Assembly: GCA_030248195.1 (NCBI GenBank)
Contig: JASAND010027762.1
Span: 44,018 to 108,017, forward strand
Length of the DNA: 64,000 nt
DNA from: Trissonchulus latispiculum
Lineage: Eukaryota > Nematoda > Enoplea > Enoplida > Ironidae
Direction of reading: 5' to 3'
Part shown: positions 1-10,835 of the stretch, piece by piece
How positions within the stretch are numbered: position 1 is the first letter of the stretch
Layout of the letters: every line of letters starts with the position of its first letter
Position numbers and translations under genes: made by a program
Notes under the pieces: model-generated
Told to the model about the DNA's origin: nothing
The model's database searches: none
Seen by the model: only the letters and a program-made list of their open reading frames with translations

Positions 1-71
1 AGCGCAATTAAGCAGAGGTGTTTCAGCAACCGACTTTAGCTTTTTATAGTGTTTCCGCAGGCGAAACTAGG

Positions 72-293
72 CTACGGGCTCTTCACCAGGTAGAAAGCCG
101 CTAACTCGAGTCTGATCGTGAGACTCTGGTTTAAAGTCAAGTAGCAGATAGGAATAGGGTTATTATAGTGGTGGCTATACTTTGTGAAAATGTTTGCCAG
201 CACCTCTGCAGACTCACTCATCAAATCATCTAGGACTATGAGCATATTTCCTTCCTTTAGAAGCTCCTCTTCCGGCAGTCCTTGTCTAGTCAT
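72..293 (-). pseudogene. Packaging ATPase (FtsK/HerA, A32-like) 3' fragment
   Basis: A 73-codon minus-strand piece resembling the C-terminal half of the genome-packaging ATPase of Polintons and adintoviruses. The visible anchor is LIVLDDLMSE, a Walker B-like strand (hydrophobic stretch ending in DD), followed by a helix, then FTKYSHHYN and a strand ending near CYLTLNQ, the order seen in these ATPases (established family knowledge). A Walker A loop should lie upstream (higher coordinates) but is not seen, and the sequence between 294 and 494 is not open in this frame, so the gene is truncated. The window starts only 71 bases beyond it, so its 3' context is missing. Its role in an intact element would be pumping DNA into the capsid. 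Its orientation opposite to the polymerase fits a Polinton-like layout. Assignment is by motif reading only. Confidence 0.6.
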
Positions 294-494
294 AGTCTAG
301 TTTGCTGTAAAGTGGTGCCATACACTGTAGCACCAAACAATTCTCGTGGGTGGGTCTTTCATTAGATATCGACTTTGTAACAGTTTTGAAGTAAACTGAG
401 ACTTGCAGAGGGTCCAACCACTAACATACTAAAAGGACACTTAAGACGCACGTCCATATTTTATTTACAGTAGTTTTACACATACAATAATTGC

Positions 495-1691
495 TTATAT
501 ATGCACACTGTCAACAGCTTTTCTCCATTCAATGGGGAACATTACGTAATCCTTTAAAATAGCAAGATAAATTAAAGGACGCCATATGGTTCTACAGTTA
601 AAGTCAACAGAGCAGATATCCCACTGCTCTGGTTCATCCATATCGATAGGCGCACCTGTTCTCTTCAATACGCTTTCCCTATCGACAGCATCCTCGACCA
701 AATACTGAAAGTGACTATCCAAATAGTTTTGATAGGCATCGAGGCACGTATGATCCTGCTGTGAGAGACACGTAAGCAGACATCCGAAGCATTCAAAACT
801 ATTTTTAGAATAATATCTAGCCAATCGCTCCACTTCCTTAGCAAAAGCAAGTAAATAAAGTCCTTCCCAAGGAGCCGTTGGTTCAGTATTGGTGACAGCC
901 ATCATCTCCGAAACAAAGGACTCGTAAAGGTTCTTCGGTGGTGGTGGTGGTGGTGGAACCCACGGCGCTGCAGAAGGAGGCCAGTAGGCACTAATCGTAT
1001 AAGTCTGATCTTCAATGCTGGAATCGTGATCACTAGTTTCACCCGTCTTCTCCCGTCCCAACCTCTTATACTGTTTCGCAATCGCCTCACGTTGGAATTT
1101 CGACATAGCTCCGAAGTAGCAACACGCACAACAGATTCTATACAAACTGATTATTATTAACTTCACTTCATTACATATGCATACATATATATACTCATCG
1201 AATCTAGGGCAGTAGGTTAAAAAGTAGCAAACAATTGATGACTCATTGTCGAAAACTTCTTCAATGTCTGATCTCATGAATGTATGAATAATATCCAAAA
1301 CGGTAGGTGGATTCCAGTGAAAGTGTCGTATGTAAGAACCAAGTTGACATTCTCCTTCAACTTTGCTGGTAAGATTGAGACGTTTAAACATATCTTTAGC
1401 CATGTCTTCCAAAATTAGCAAACGTTCACCACAAACAGCATGAGGGTTGATTGCAGTTTCAACAATAATCTTCAAAACAACCTCGTTATTGTGAGTCTCT
1501 GTCATGATTGACATTCGATAGCCATGGGGTATATCCCACTGCATGTTGTCAAGACTACTGTTGTTGTTGTTGTTGTTGTAACTATGAAATCTTTTGTCTC
1601 TACATGTACTTTTAAGCGATACTATCAGTATCGTTATAAATATAGTAAATGAAACAACACCACTGATTACCACATTCATCGCGAGCTGCAT
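495..1691 (-). CDS. Uncharacterised 398-aa protein of the Polinton-like element
   Basis: An uninterrupted 398-codon ORF starting MQLAMNVVIS. Residues about 5-27 are a strong hydrophobic segment, so it is probably anchored or secreted at the N-terminus. An asparagine run (GTT microsatellite at about 1556-1578) follows. A cysteine-rich hydrophobic stretch (SLYRICCACCYFG) lies near residue 185 and a proline run of seven near residue 240 (GGT microsatellite). The C-terminal 140 residues look globular, with several Cys and Trp. I do not recognise a family. It sits between the ATPase fragment and the zinc-finger/polymerase pair, the zone where Polinton-like elements carry virion or accessory genes, so a structural or membrane protein of the element is an inference. 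The oddity is that it is intact while the neighbouring polymerase has several stops; a domesticated gene or a younger insertion are alternatives. Confidence 0.55.
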   Translation of the reverse strand: MQLAMNVVISGVVSFTIFITILIVSLKSTCRDKRFHSYNNNNNNSSLDNMQWDIPHGYRMSIMTETHNNEVVLKIIVETAINPHAVCGERLLILEDMAKDMFKRLNLTSKVEGECQLGSYIRHFHWNPPTVLDIIHTFMRSDIEEVFDNESSIVCYFLTYCPRFDEYIYVCICNEVKLIIISLYRICCACCYFGAMSKFQREAIAKQYKRLGREKTGETSDHDSSIEDQTYTISAYWPPSAAPWVPPPPPPPKNLYESFVSEMMAVTNTEPTAPWEGLYLLAFAKEVERLARYYSKNSFECFGCLLTCLSQQDHTCLDAYQNYLDSHFQYLVEDAVDRESVLKRTGAPIDMDEPEQWDICSVDFNCRTIWRPLIYLAILKDYVMFPIEWRKAVDSVHI

Positions 1692-1871
1692 TTAAAATGA
1701 AATGTGCCCTTAAATAGTTTTTTTTAAATATTGGTGATCGATCACTAAATTTGTTTTTGATTGAGTTTCATGTGGAGGGTTTTGATTGCACTTGAAGCAA
1801 GAAGTTTGTTTATTATTGAAAAACAGAATGGTTTTGGTAAGTGCATAATTATTGTTTCTTTTTTTTATAGA

Positions 1872-2216
1872 ATGACACAAGAACAAACAGCGGAAGATTT
1901 GGATCGTCTGAAACAGTTGGCAGACAACGTTTTAGATCATCGATGTGAAATTTGCAGCAGAGTATTCAGGAGGAAAACAGACTTGCACAGACATGTTCGT
2001 AGTGTTCACAAGAAGCAAGTATGGAAATGCGAATTCTGCGGCAAACAGTTTTCAAGAAAGGATAGTCTTGAGAGACATCACAGAATTCATGAACGGAGTG
2101 GGCAGACGACTTCTGATCCATCAACATCCACGAACCACGACAGCATGACAGAATCTGATGAAGAATTGCTTAATTTGCCAATGCCTGAGAATTTCACAAG
2201 GGATGACAACTTTTAG
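1872..2216 (+). CDS. Two-finger C2H2 zinc-finger protein
   Basis: ORF with two adjacent C2H2 fingers: CEICSRVFRRKTDLHRH (spacing C-x2-C-x12-H-x4-H) and CEFCGKQFSRKDSLERHHRIH (C-x2-C-x12-H-x4-H or a nearby H), followed by an acidic Ser/Thr-rich tail. I chose the ATG at 1872 because the preceding bases are a T-run ending in ATAG, which looks like a 3' splice site or UTR; the frame is open back to 1761, so an earlier Met is possible. The stop lies two bases before the first Met of the polymerase reading frame, so the two are tightly packed or were once one transcript. It may bind DNA for the element's replication or transcription, which is inference. It is intact although the polymerase is broken. 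Confidence 0.6.
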   Translation: MTQEQTAEDLDRLKQLADNVLDHRCEICSRVFRRKTDLHRHVRSVHKKQVWKCEFCGKQFSRKDSLERHHRIHERSGQTTSDPSTSTNHDSMTESDEELLNLPMPENFTRDDNF

Positions 2217-2218
2217 CA

Positions 2219-5200
2219 ATGGAGATGCCAGAATCTTCAGCGGTTCAAGATGATGAACAGGGCGGGTTTGAAGAAATTTCCTTGGAAAGAGTATTTCATG
2301 GTTGGTTACGAGGATACCGCCTTGTCCCGCGGCAGTTTTATGGTGACCTTCAAATATTTTTTGAAGACTCATTTGATCACTTAAGTGGACTTTTGGAAAG
2401 GAAATGCAGTCAATTGGGTGGTTTGAAATATTGGCTCTGTGTTGAAGTTAAACTGCATAGAGCTACCAATTTGAATGAGGTTATTGAAAGCCACTTTTGT
2501 TGCAGAGCAAGAGATGTGCAAACAGGATCTCCAATTTCAACTGATTTGAAGACAGCTGAAAATGAAGTTGAAAAGAATTTAGATGCATTCCTGAAATTAC
2601 GATCAGATTGGGTGGTAGAGAAAATACTACATGCAGACGTTTACGTTGTACGCCATCAACCACTTGCTGGAACTTCCTATCAGCCACTACCGAAGTGGGT
2701 CCAATCAAAGAAAGCAGTGGTAAACGTACAGAATACAGATAATTTATGTTTCCTGTGGAGTATCTTGGTAGCCTTGCATCCACATCAAGATAACCCTCAT
2801 CGGGTCACAAAATATGAAGCGTTCAGGAATGATCTTGTGATGAGCGGTATAGAAGCACCTGTGAAAGTTTAGGATGTTCATCGATTTGAAATTGCCAACA
2901 AGATGAGCATCAACGTGTTTGGACTAGAAGATAAAAACTTCATTCCACTCTACCTGTCAAAGCAGCAGTTTGCTAAACATTTTGATCTGCTCCTTTACAA
3001 TGGTCATTATTCTTGGATCAAGGATTTGGATCGATTACTAAGTGATCAACGTGGTGGACATAAGAAAAAGTACTTTTGTTGAAGGTGTCTACAACCATGT
3101 TATTCAGAACAGAAGCTAAGCGATCATTTAGACAGATGCCTCACAAATAAGCCTGGCAAAATCATGATGCCTAAGAATGATCAACTCTATTTTAAGAATC
3201 TACAGCGATCTCTTCGAACACCATTGGCTGTTTACGCAGACTTTGAGTGTTTAACAGAAACTATTGATTCTTGTGAACCAAATTCATCAAGATCGTACAC
3301 AACAGCATATCAGAAGCATACTCCTTGCGGTTATGGTATGATTACTGTGCAACAATGCTGTGGGAATGACACTTTGAAGATTGGATCTCCATCGATTTAT
3401 CGCGGACCCGACTGTGTGGATAAATTTCTTGAAGCTCTAATCGATTGTGCAGAAAATTATGCATCTACTTACAGCAAGCCACAGCCACTGAAGCTTAGAT
3501 CAGATGAAGAAGCTCGTTTTGGAACTTCTCGGAACTGCTACTTATGTGGGAAAATGACGAATGAAGATCGTGTCCGTGATCACTGTCATATTTGCGGTAG
3601 ATTTCGAGGAGCTACCCTCAATTACTGCAATCAACAATTTTGATTGAGTAGAGATATTACAGTGATTTGTCACAATCTCAGACGATATGACGGGCACCTG
3701 ATCATGCAGGAAGTAGGGAAAGTGTGTAAAGTTAGAAAATTAAGAATGACAGCCATCGCTAAAGGTACGGAGGATTACTTGAGTTTTGCTGTTACAACAC
3801 CGAAGAAGAAAGACAGTGAAGAAGATTCTGATGATGAAACGGAAGAAGAACGGGTGTTAGGAGGATATGGACAAGAAAATTCACCGTGGCAACTTCGATT
3901 TATCGACAGTTGCCAGTTTCTTATGGCTTCCTTGGACACTTTGGTTAGCAACCTAGGACCACAACAACTACATATCCTAACAACGCTTATTCCAGATAAA
4001 GACAAGCGGAGGCTGTTAACACGGAAGGGTATATACCCTTATGATTATATGAACAGTTGGTCCAAGTTTGGTGAACTGAACCTCAATGATAGAATTTATT
4101 TCCACAGTATCTTAACTGATGATGACATTTCTGAATCTGACTATGCTCATGCACGTCTTGTTTGGGATAGCTTTAATGTAAATAGTCTTGGTGAATATCA
4201 TGATTTGTATCTGTTTACTGATGTAATTCTCTTGGCTGATGTCTTTGAGAACTTTCGCAGCTTTTGCTGTCAGCACTATGGCTTGGATCCTGCCCATTAC
4301 ATTACGCTACCTAGTTTTGGGTGGGATGCTTGCCTAAAGCTGACTGACATAAGGCTGGAGCTTCTCAAGGACAGCAACCAGCATATCATACGTGTGCTTG
4401 GGGGGGGGTTTGGGGGGGGGGGAGACCTGAGCTCACCCCCCCAGAGGGGTCCCTCACCCCCCCCCAGAATCCGGATTTTTCCAGTAAAAAACCGGAAAAA
4501 TCCGGTTTTTCGGCGGCCTTCGGCCGCCATTCACCCCCCCAGAACTTCCCCTCCTGCACATGTCTGGCAACCAGTATATGTTTTTTGAACAAGGAATTCG
4601 CGGAGGCGTTGCCATGACACACAGGTACGCCAAAGCGAATAATCCTTACCTATCTAATTATGATTGTGGAAAACCTACATCATATATATTATATCTCGAT
4701 GCCAACAATTTGTATGGTTGGGCAATGAGTCAAAAACAACCATGTTCCAACTTTCGTTGGCTTTCTTCATCGGAAATTGAGAAGATTCAGTGGGAGGAAT
4801 TGGATGAGGAGGGTGAGGAGGGATATGTTTTAGAAATTGATTTGGGTTATCCTAAAGAATTACATGAGTTACACAACTCATACCCATTGGCTTCATAGAA
4901 AATGAAAATTACTGATTACATGTTGTCTTCTTATTGCAAGAATTTGAAAGCTGATCTCAATGTTAAAGTTGGTGAGGTGCGCAAACTAGTTCCCAATTTA
5001 TTTGATAAACAAAAATATATCATACATTTTCGTAACCTTAAATTATACTTATCATTGGGTTTAAAATTGCTGCATGTGCACCGCGTCCTAGCTTTTCGAC
5101 AATCAGCCTGGATGCAACCTTATATCAACTTTAACACGGAGATGCGGAAAAGTGCGAAGTCTGATTTTGAAAAGAATTTATTTAAATTGTTGAATAATGC

Positions 5201-5953
5201 GGTATTCGGTAAGACCATGGAGAATGTCCGTGGTTATGTAACAGTGGAGCTTGTAACAGAGCAGAAGCGATTCCAGAAACTGGTATCAAATTCTCGTTTT
5301 GAGCGGGCTTCCGCTTTCAGCGAAGACTTAGTAGCGGTTTGTATGAATCGCGCATCAATCGAGCTCAATAAACCAATTTATGTTGGGTTTACTGTGCTTG
5401 ATCTATCAAAGCTGCTTATGTACAATTTCCACTATAACTATATGGTTCCCAAATATGGATGTAATGTGAAATTGTTATTTACCGATACTGATAGCTTATG
5501 TTATTTCATAGAATGTAAGGACATTTACAAGGATATGTATGCTGATTCTAACTTGTTTGATTTCAGTGATTACCCTTCCGATCATTTTTTGTTTTCTCAT
5601 ACAAATAAAAAGGTTATGGGGAAAATGAAGAATGAGACGAATGGTAGTCCTATTGCTAAGTTTTACGGATTGCGTGCTAAAATGTATAGCATTCTTTGTG
5701 GGGGTGTTGCTAAAAAAGGGCCAAGGGAGTGAAAAAGTCTGTAGTTAAGAAGGTTTTGTTACATGATGACTATGTACATACTCTGTTTGATAAATCCTTA
5801 AGAAGAGATGTAATGAATATGATCAGGAGTGATAAGCATCAACTGTACTCATATACTTCAAACAAAATTAGCTTATCCTCCTTTGATGATAAACGTTACA
5901 TCTTGGAAGATGGAATTAGTAGTTATGCCTATGGACATAAATTAATTGTTTAA
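2219..5953 (+). pseudogene. Protein-primed family B DNA polymerase (Polinton/adintovirus type), decayed
   Basis: Pieces in order match a DPOL_B_2-type polymerase. The N-terminal part runs to about 2870. The exonuclease has ExoI VYADFEC (3230), a C/H-rich zinc-like patch CYLCGK...DHCHICG (3536-3598), ExoII CHNLRRYDGHLIM (about 3670) and ExoIII-like DLYLFTDVILLAD (about 4205). The palm has LYLDANNLYGWAM (motif A, about 4690), [13 protein letters not shown] (motif B, about 5195) and TDTDSLCYF (motif C, about 5485). The thumb ends in an ILEDGI-YAYGH region at 5953. Damage: in-frame stops at 2870 (TAG), about 3080 (TGA), 3641 (TGA) and 4896 (TAG), a frameshift near 5715, and a 193-bp insertion at 4375-4568. 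In an intact element it would copy the linear genome by protein priming. The catalytic motifs are still legible, so decay is fairly recent. It cannot make an active enzyme. Confidence 0.9.
4387..4567. mobile_element. G-run MITE inserted in the polymerase
   Basis: The insert is flanked by 12-bp direct repeats, CAACCAGCATAT at 4375-4386 and CAACCAGTATAT at 4568-4579. Its ends are imperfect inverted repeats: CATACGTGTGCTTGGGG on the left, and the reverse complement of the right end reads CCAGACATGTGCAGGAGGGG. It carries runs of 7-10 G or C and an inner GGCCGCC-type hairpin. The repeat period of 193 bp shifts the polymerase frame by one, exactly matching the frame change on its two sides, so the insertion interrupted a previously continuous reading frame. 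The left end differs by one base from CATAGGTGTG of the element at 14784-15014, so they probably belong to one family. Confidence 0.65.
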
Positions 5954-6185
5954 TTGTTTATTGAAATGTAATACAGAAATTAAACATTTGTGTTTATTAT
6001 ACTCTAAAACATAGACATATTATTACTTTAAATATTATTACAAATACATAGTTGCATTATTACTTAATAAATGATGCATTACCGAGAACACATTATTGCG
6101 GTTCCAACAGTCATAACGTAACGGATCTTCGGATCTTTGAAAGGATTGTTCTTTATTTAGTCACTTTCTTCATCAATTCTTCTGG

Positions 6186-6695
6186 TCATATATGAATGCA
6201 GTAACTGGTAGGCTCGATGCGCAGAGCAATACTTTGCATCGTCTTCCAGCATGTGGAACAACAACACCCTTTACCCTCTTCGCAGTGCATCAAATTATAG
6301 CTAGGCAGTCCAATAGATCCACCCTCCATAATCCGAACAAAGTTTTGTCGCTTCATCAACGCATGTCGAATCAAATTCCTCTGTCCCATACCCTTAGTGA
6401 TAACCATAGAAATCCCTGATTGATCCAAGATATTAGAAATCATACCCATAGTTTGCTCTTAGTCACGAAGATGTGAGCTCGCATTTCAACGAACACAGGT
6501 TCGTAAAGATACAAATTGAATTGTCGCGCGCTGATCCATTGATAGCTTTTCGAGGTCGTAAGGAGCTCTCACGAAGAAATGATGCACTTCGGGTTGATCC
6601 TGTTCAGAGAATTTGATTAGAAGAGTTACTTCTAGAGGAATATCACCCAAAGTTTGCACACCAATACAACTAACCGCAATTACAGCTATCGCCAT
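6186..6695 (-). pseudogene. Broken ORF beside the Polinton-like polymerase, unknown function
   Basis: Two minus-strand ORFs in the same frame (6695-6486 and 6449-6186), separated by only two stop codons within about 35 bases, so they read as one former gene of about 165 codons. The first part starts MAIAVIAVSCIGV and contains an acidic then HHFFVRAPYDLEKLS stretch. The second has MVITKGMGQRNLI, a central GLPSYN turn, then a Cys-rich patch (CCCSTCW) before its end. I do not recognise a family with certainty; the hydrophobic strand start, a GMG loop and terminal Cys/His resemble small nuclease-like ORFs linked to transposons, but this is speculative. Its position just after the polymerase and opposite orientation suggest it belonged to the same element. 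Confidence 0.35.
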
Positions 6696-6759
6696 TTAGA
6701 AATGTGGTATTGAAAAGTGATGCTGTTGTCTACTTGCCTTTTCCTTTTAAGCAAAGAAA

Positions 6760-7931
6760 CTAAAGTCTGACCAAAAATTCTTGGAACCGAAATGTGAGCG
6801 GCTGTCCTGAGTTATCATTTAAAGGTAGCCTATACAGTGTATACATTTTTCGAATCCTCAGGAACCCGAGATTTCGAAAATCCGAAAAATTCCGAAATTC
6901 CGGTTTTCATTCACGGAAAATTTAAAATTTTTAGTTTTTCGCCAAATTTTTATCGCAATCAAAATTTGGTTCTCACAGTCGAATAGAGCTGGTCCCGCTA
7001 CACATTTTTGCTCTTAGAAGCTTTTCCCGAAAATGCACCCAATTTCCGGAATTCCGGGTTTTCTAAATTACCGGATTTTAAAAATTTCCTCTAATACCCT
7101 CAAGATGGGTATCATTCGAAAGCTCTTATCGAGCTGAACAACGTTTGTAATAGAACGAACTCGTAAAAATGCACTCAATTCCCGGAATTCGCGAAAACCG
7201 GATTTTCCGGATTTTAAGAATTTTCTCGAATACCCACAATATGGGTATCATTCGAGAGCTCTTGATGAGCTGAACAAATCTTGTAATAGAACCAATGTCT
7301 GAAAATGCACCTAAATCTCGGAATTCACAAATTCGGATTTCACTCTAGCTAGGAAAGTTTTCGTGAATTCCGAGAACTGGGCTCATTTCTGCAAGTTGGT
7401 TCTATTACAAGATTTGTTCAGCTCATCAAGATCTCTCGAATGATACCCATATTGTGGGTATTGGAGAAAATTTTTAAAATCCGGACAATCCGGTTTTCTC
7501 GAATTCCGACAATTGTGTGCATTTTCACGAGTTCGTTCTATTACAAAAGTTGTTCAGCCCGATAAGAGCTTTCGAATGATACCCATCTTGTGGGTATTGG
7601 AGGAAATTTTTAAAATCCGGTAATTTAGAAAACCCGGAATTCCGGAAATTGGGTGTATTTTCGTGAAAAGCTTCTAAGAGCAAAATTGTGTAGCAGGACC
7701 GTCTCTAATCGACTGTGAGAACCAAATTTTGATTGCGATAAAAATTGGGCGAAAAACCAAAAATTTTAAATTTTCCGTGAATGAATTCCGGAATTTCGAA
7801 TTTTTTCGAATTTTCGAAATCTCGGGTTCCTGAGGATTCAAAAAATATATACATTGTATCGGCTACCTTCAAATGATAACTCAGGACAGCCGCTCACATT
7901 TCGGTTCCAAGAAGTTTTGGTCAGACTTTAG
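6760..7931. mobile_element. Foldback element, copy 1 (1.17-kb near-palindrome)
   Basis: Almost the whole element is one inverted repeat: it starts CTAAAGTCTGACCA and ends TGGTCAGACTTTAG, and the two arms of about 580 bp can be matched along their length around a centre near 7347. The arms repeat AATTCCGG/CCGGAATT words and TACCCATNTTGTGGGTAT-like segments. There is no ORF. Both copies in the window are flanked so that the termini read CTA-AAGTCTGACC and GGTCAGACTT-TAG, compatible with TA target duplications of a Tc1/mariner-type mover, though symmetry of the end itself is an alternative reading. Confidence 0.8.
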
Positions 7932-8149
7932 GTTAAACATTAAAGTTATTAGTTAAAGTTGACATATTAACATGGATATAAACTTTGGTATTTTGCTAAT
8001 TCATGAATAGCATGTGAAAGGAAAATGCATGAATTTAGCATATAATAAAGTATGTTAAATAAACAAATATAATTAATCCGAAAACTCAATTGTTGCGATA
8101 AATAGATCTGACGCCACCTCAGAAACTTTTATGGAAAGAACAACGTCAA

Positions 8150-8265
8150 TGAACGCCACTGTTCCAGAATTCGCCTTAATTAATTGACGCCAGATAAAGC
8201 CACTAACGCCACTGTTCCGGAAAGCTGTAAAGCCACAAAAAGCCACTAACGCCACTGTTCCAGAA
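8150..8265. repeat. Short direct repeats ACGCCACTGTTCC
   Basis: Three copies of ACGCCACTGTTCC followed by A/G-GA lie at about 8153, 8207 and 8250, two of them preceded by AGCCACTA. It may be one end of a DNA element with a subterminal word array like others in this window, but I could not find the opposite end. Confidence 0.5.
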
Positions 8266-8639
8266 CGCCCCTTTTTATACTACTCCTGCCCAGTTGCTGA
8301 GTTGAAATGATTGTTACATTATTAAATCCTAGCTGGAATTATTGCTAAGTCGCTACAGTATATACATATTTAGGGAAACCAACTGCATTCACTTAATCAG
8401 ACAGTAATGCCTGCCTACCAGACAATATTTCGTCTGCTTCGGTGGAAATGCCGGAGCAAACATCTTCAGTGAAACAAAAGAAAGCCGTGCATCAGTAACC
8501 AAGACTGAGGAAGAAACTGCATCCACAAAGCTACAAATTAACTCGTTATATGTAATGCGTATTGTACACAGTCTTATATTGTATATAATTAATGCAGTTA
8601 CCACTCCGAACCAGCAGCCGGACCAGCAGACCTTTCTGT

Positions 8640-8945
8640 CAATAACGAAAACTGGCGTCAGCCGGCGCCATCTATAGCATTCCCCCATGTTATCAATTTT
8701 CCGAGAGTTAAGGGGCGGCCGCCTCCGGGTGGAGCTGCCGCGGTGCACTCATCGCACAGGCAGTGATGGCCGTATCGCCAGCCTTGATAAACGCCTCGGG
8801 TAATTATAAAGACAATTATTCGGTGTCAGCCTTCACCCACAGACAAAATTAAAAAATTCAAAATTATAGCTGGCACTACTCCTAATTGAAGAACCTCCTA
8901 CAGGAGTGGGGCGTATGGAAAAAACTTATACATTGCTGTGTGTAC
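8640..8945 (+). mobile_element. Dispersed repeat, LTR-like fragment (related to 60.7-60.95 kb)
   Basis: Matches 60720-60950 in the same orientation in two blocks: AGCCTTG-n6-CCTCGGGT-ATT...AATTATTC-GTGTCAGC (8782-8832) and AGCTGGCACTAC-CTAA (8869-8886), with looser similarity around them. The second copy lies within a candidate copia-type LTR, so this is probably a solo or truncated LTR. No coding potential is seen around it. Confidence 0.5.
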
Positions 8946-9039
8946 AAATGTGAAATGCGTTTCATCTGGAAACAAACAATATAAATTTTTGATTAAGAAA
9001 TATTTTAGTTTTGTTCGATCGAACATTTTGTTTCCGTTT

Positions 9040-9228
9040 TTACCGATATTATGTTCTGAATAAAGTTATTAAATAAAAGAAGTTCATGGAAAAGTTCTAT
9101 AGTTATATGTAAGAAATGAAATTGCCACTTCAGCACCTGAGACCCGAAAAATTCGTGCCTCGGGTGGGATTCGAACCCACGACTTTCGGATGAACGCTCC
9201 GACGCTCTACCGACTGAGCTACCGAGGC
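9040..9228 (-). mobile_element. Candidate tRNA-derived SINE
   Basis: A complete tRNA-like head (9157-9228) is followed on the minus strand by about 110 bp of unique-looking tail beginning CACGAATTTTTCGGGTCTC and running into AT-rich DNA. The head carries Pol III A and B boxes. A second copy of the tail is not present in the window, so the SINE identity and its 3' limit are inferred. Confidence 0.4.
9157..9228 (-). tRNA. tRNA-like cloverleaf, anticodon position GTT, probable pseudogene or SINE head
   Basis: 72 nt fold into a full cloverleaf: acceptor GCCTCGG/CCGAGGC (7 bp), D arm GCTC-AGTCGGTA-GAGC, anticodon stem TCGGA/TCCGA (5 bp), variable AAGTC, and T arm GTGGG-TTCGAAT-CCCAC. The anticodon loop is GCGTTCA: C replaces the near-universal U33, and the triplet at 34-36 would be GTT (Asn). 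A perfect stem set with an abnormal loop argues for a tRNA-derived repeat rather than a working tRNA-Asn. Confidence 0.55.
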
Positions 9229-9235
9229 TACAGTC

Positions 9236-10389
9236 GCACCAAGCTAGAAGGAGTTCGTATCCAAACTGAAGTGACAATGAATTAATAATGCGTTATACAA
9301 CGCGGACAAACACATGATCCAGGTAGACATATTCCAAGTAGACACTAATCCGAATTCTGATTGTTGGCTTTGCGTTTCGTTAGCTCGATACGAGTTAAAA
9401 GAAGATAAATCATTAAAATAAAGTATTAAAGTAAAACAGTAAATAAAGCATTAAAGTGCAGATTTCTAATTAGCGAACAACTAAAAACTGCAAAACTGTA
9501 AAACAAAATATTATTGTTTTCCACAAAACAATAAGCTAAACAACGAGTTTTCCGCAAGAACGACTATTGGGATTTAGAATCTAATTTAGCGTAATAAATT
9601 ACTGTCATACTCTACATTTATGTATTTGTATTCTCTCTTTAAGTTTAAAATCAAAATCTTGACATGTTGGACAATACAATAACTCTGCCACATTAGCATA
9701 GAGAAAACGTATTTCTATGCATAAAACATTTTGGAGTAACTTAGTAGCAATTGTACTGCTTATTCAAATGGTGCATATTGATTGTTTATGCTGGACCAAT
9801 TGACTGTATTAAGTTAACGAACGTAATCATGGTAGGACAGCCTAATTACAGATGCATTATTTATTTAAGCCGTTTTAGCAAACCAGCAGGTTAGGAATAA
9901 AAACTTTTATAAGCAATGGCAAGAAATGTGAGACAAACTAAGTCACAGATCTAATTAGCCTGAGTAATCTGATATTGTAGATATAAACATTTTTTGACTA
10001 CAGCTACCTAATTCAGTATACCACAGAGGTCAATAAACCGTATCACAATGTTGCCTTAAGTTAATGATAAAGTGATGGTCGACTAATGTTTCAAGTACGA
10101 AAACTCAACCGAAAAAGCATGGGTAGAAATGTTTTAATGCTGTGAAAAGCTGGAACAGGAAGTCGTGCTCTCCCTGTACACAGTTTCAGAAAAAGCAATT
10201 ACTGTCCAATTCTATTGAAACGTTATAAAATAGGTCATGGGGGCGTCCAGAAAAAAACTAAAACGAACGATTAATATTTTAGATCAGCAAATTTGGCCAG
10301 CTAATCTCATTGTTAGGATGATTAAGTGCTCAACTATTTTATTGTGGAAAATAAATTTACAGCAGTTATCCATTTTAAGTAGCGATTGG
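9236..10389. other. No recognised feature
   Basis: AT-rich sequence with only short ORFs in any frame. I saw no repeats shared with the rest of the window and no RNA gene. Confidence 0.5.
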
Positions 10390-10835
10390 TGAATAATGAC
10401 AATAGCACATAATGATAAGAGTACATATATGACAAGCCTAACACTCTATGCAGTGAAGGCCAAAACTATGCTATGCGCGCTAGTGCTGCCCCCCACCACG
10501 AATTGACCCCCTCTCACACCGCCCCTATATGGGTATATACATATAGTCCCAAACGGGGGTCACTCACTCGCTTAGCGTGTTTTCTACATACAAGTGTTAA
10601 GCATACACGCTTAAACCCCCTCCCCAAATTGGGCCCCTGTTAATTTCAGCGTGTAATTATGCAAAGCAGTGAGCGACCCCCGTTTGGACCACGTTCTCAT
10701 ATAGGGGCGGTGTGAGAGGGGGTCAATTCGTGGGGGGTCAGCCGATAGCGCGCATAGCATAGTTTTGGCCTTCACAGCATAGAATGCTACGTTTGTCATA
10801 CTCTTATCATTATGTACTGTTGATAATGATAAGTT
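10390..10835. mobile_element. Foldback MITE with C-rich arms
   Basis: The left part (about 10390-10560) is repeated inverted at about 10660-10835: CACATAATGATAAGAGTA, GTGAAGGCCAAAACTATGC, CACGAATTGACCCCCTCTC and ACGGGGGTC all recur in reverse complement. The centre holds CACGCTTAAACCCCC and related sequence. There is no coding capacity. A target duplication is not clear. Confidence 0.65.

Noticed and set aside
9157..9228. Functional tRNA-Asn(GUU)
   Set aside because: C33 and an atypical loop, plus a continuing repeat-like tail, make translation use unlikely.
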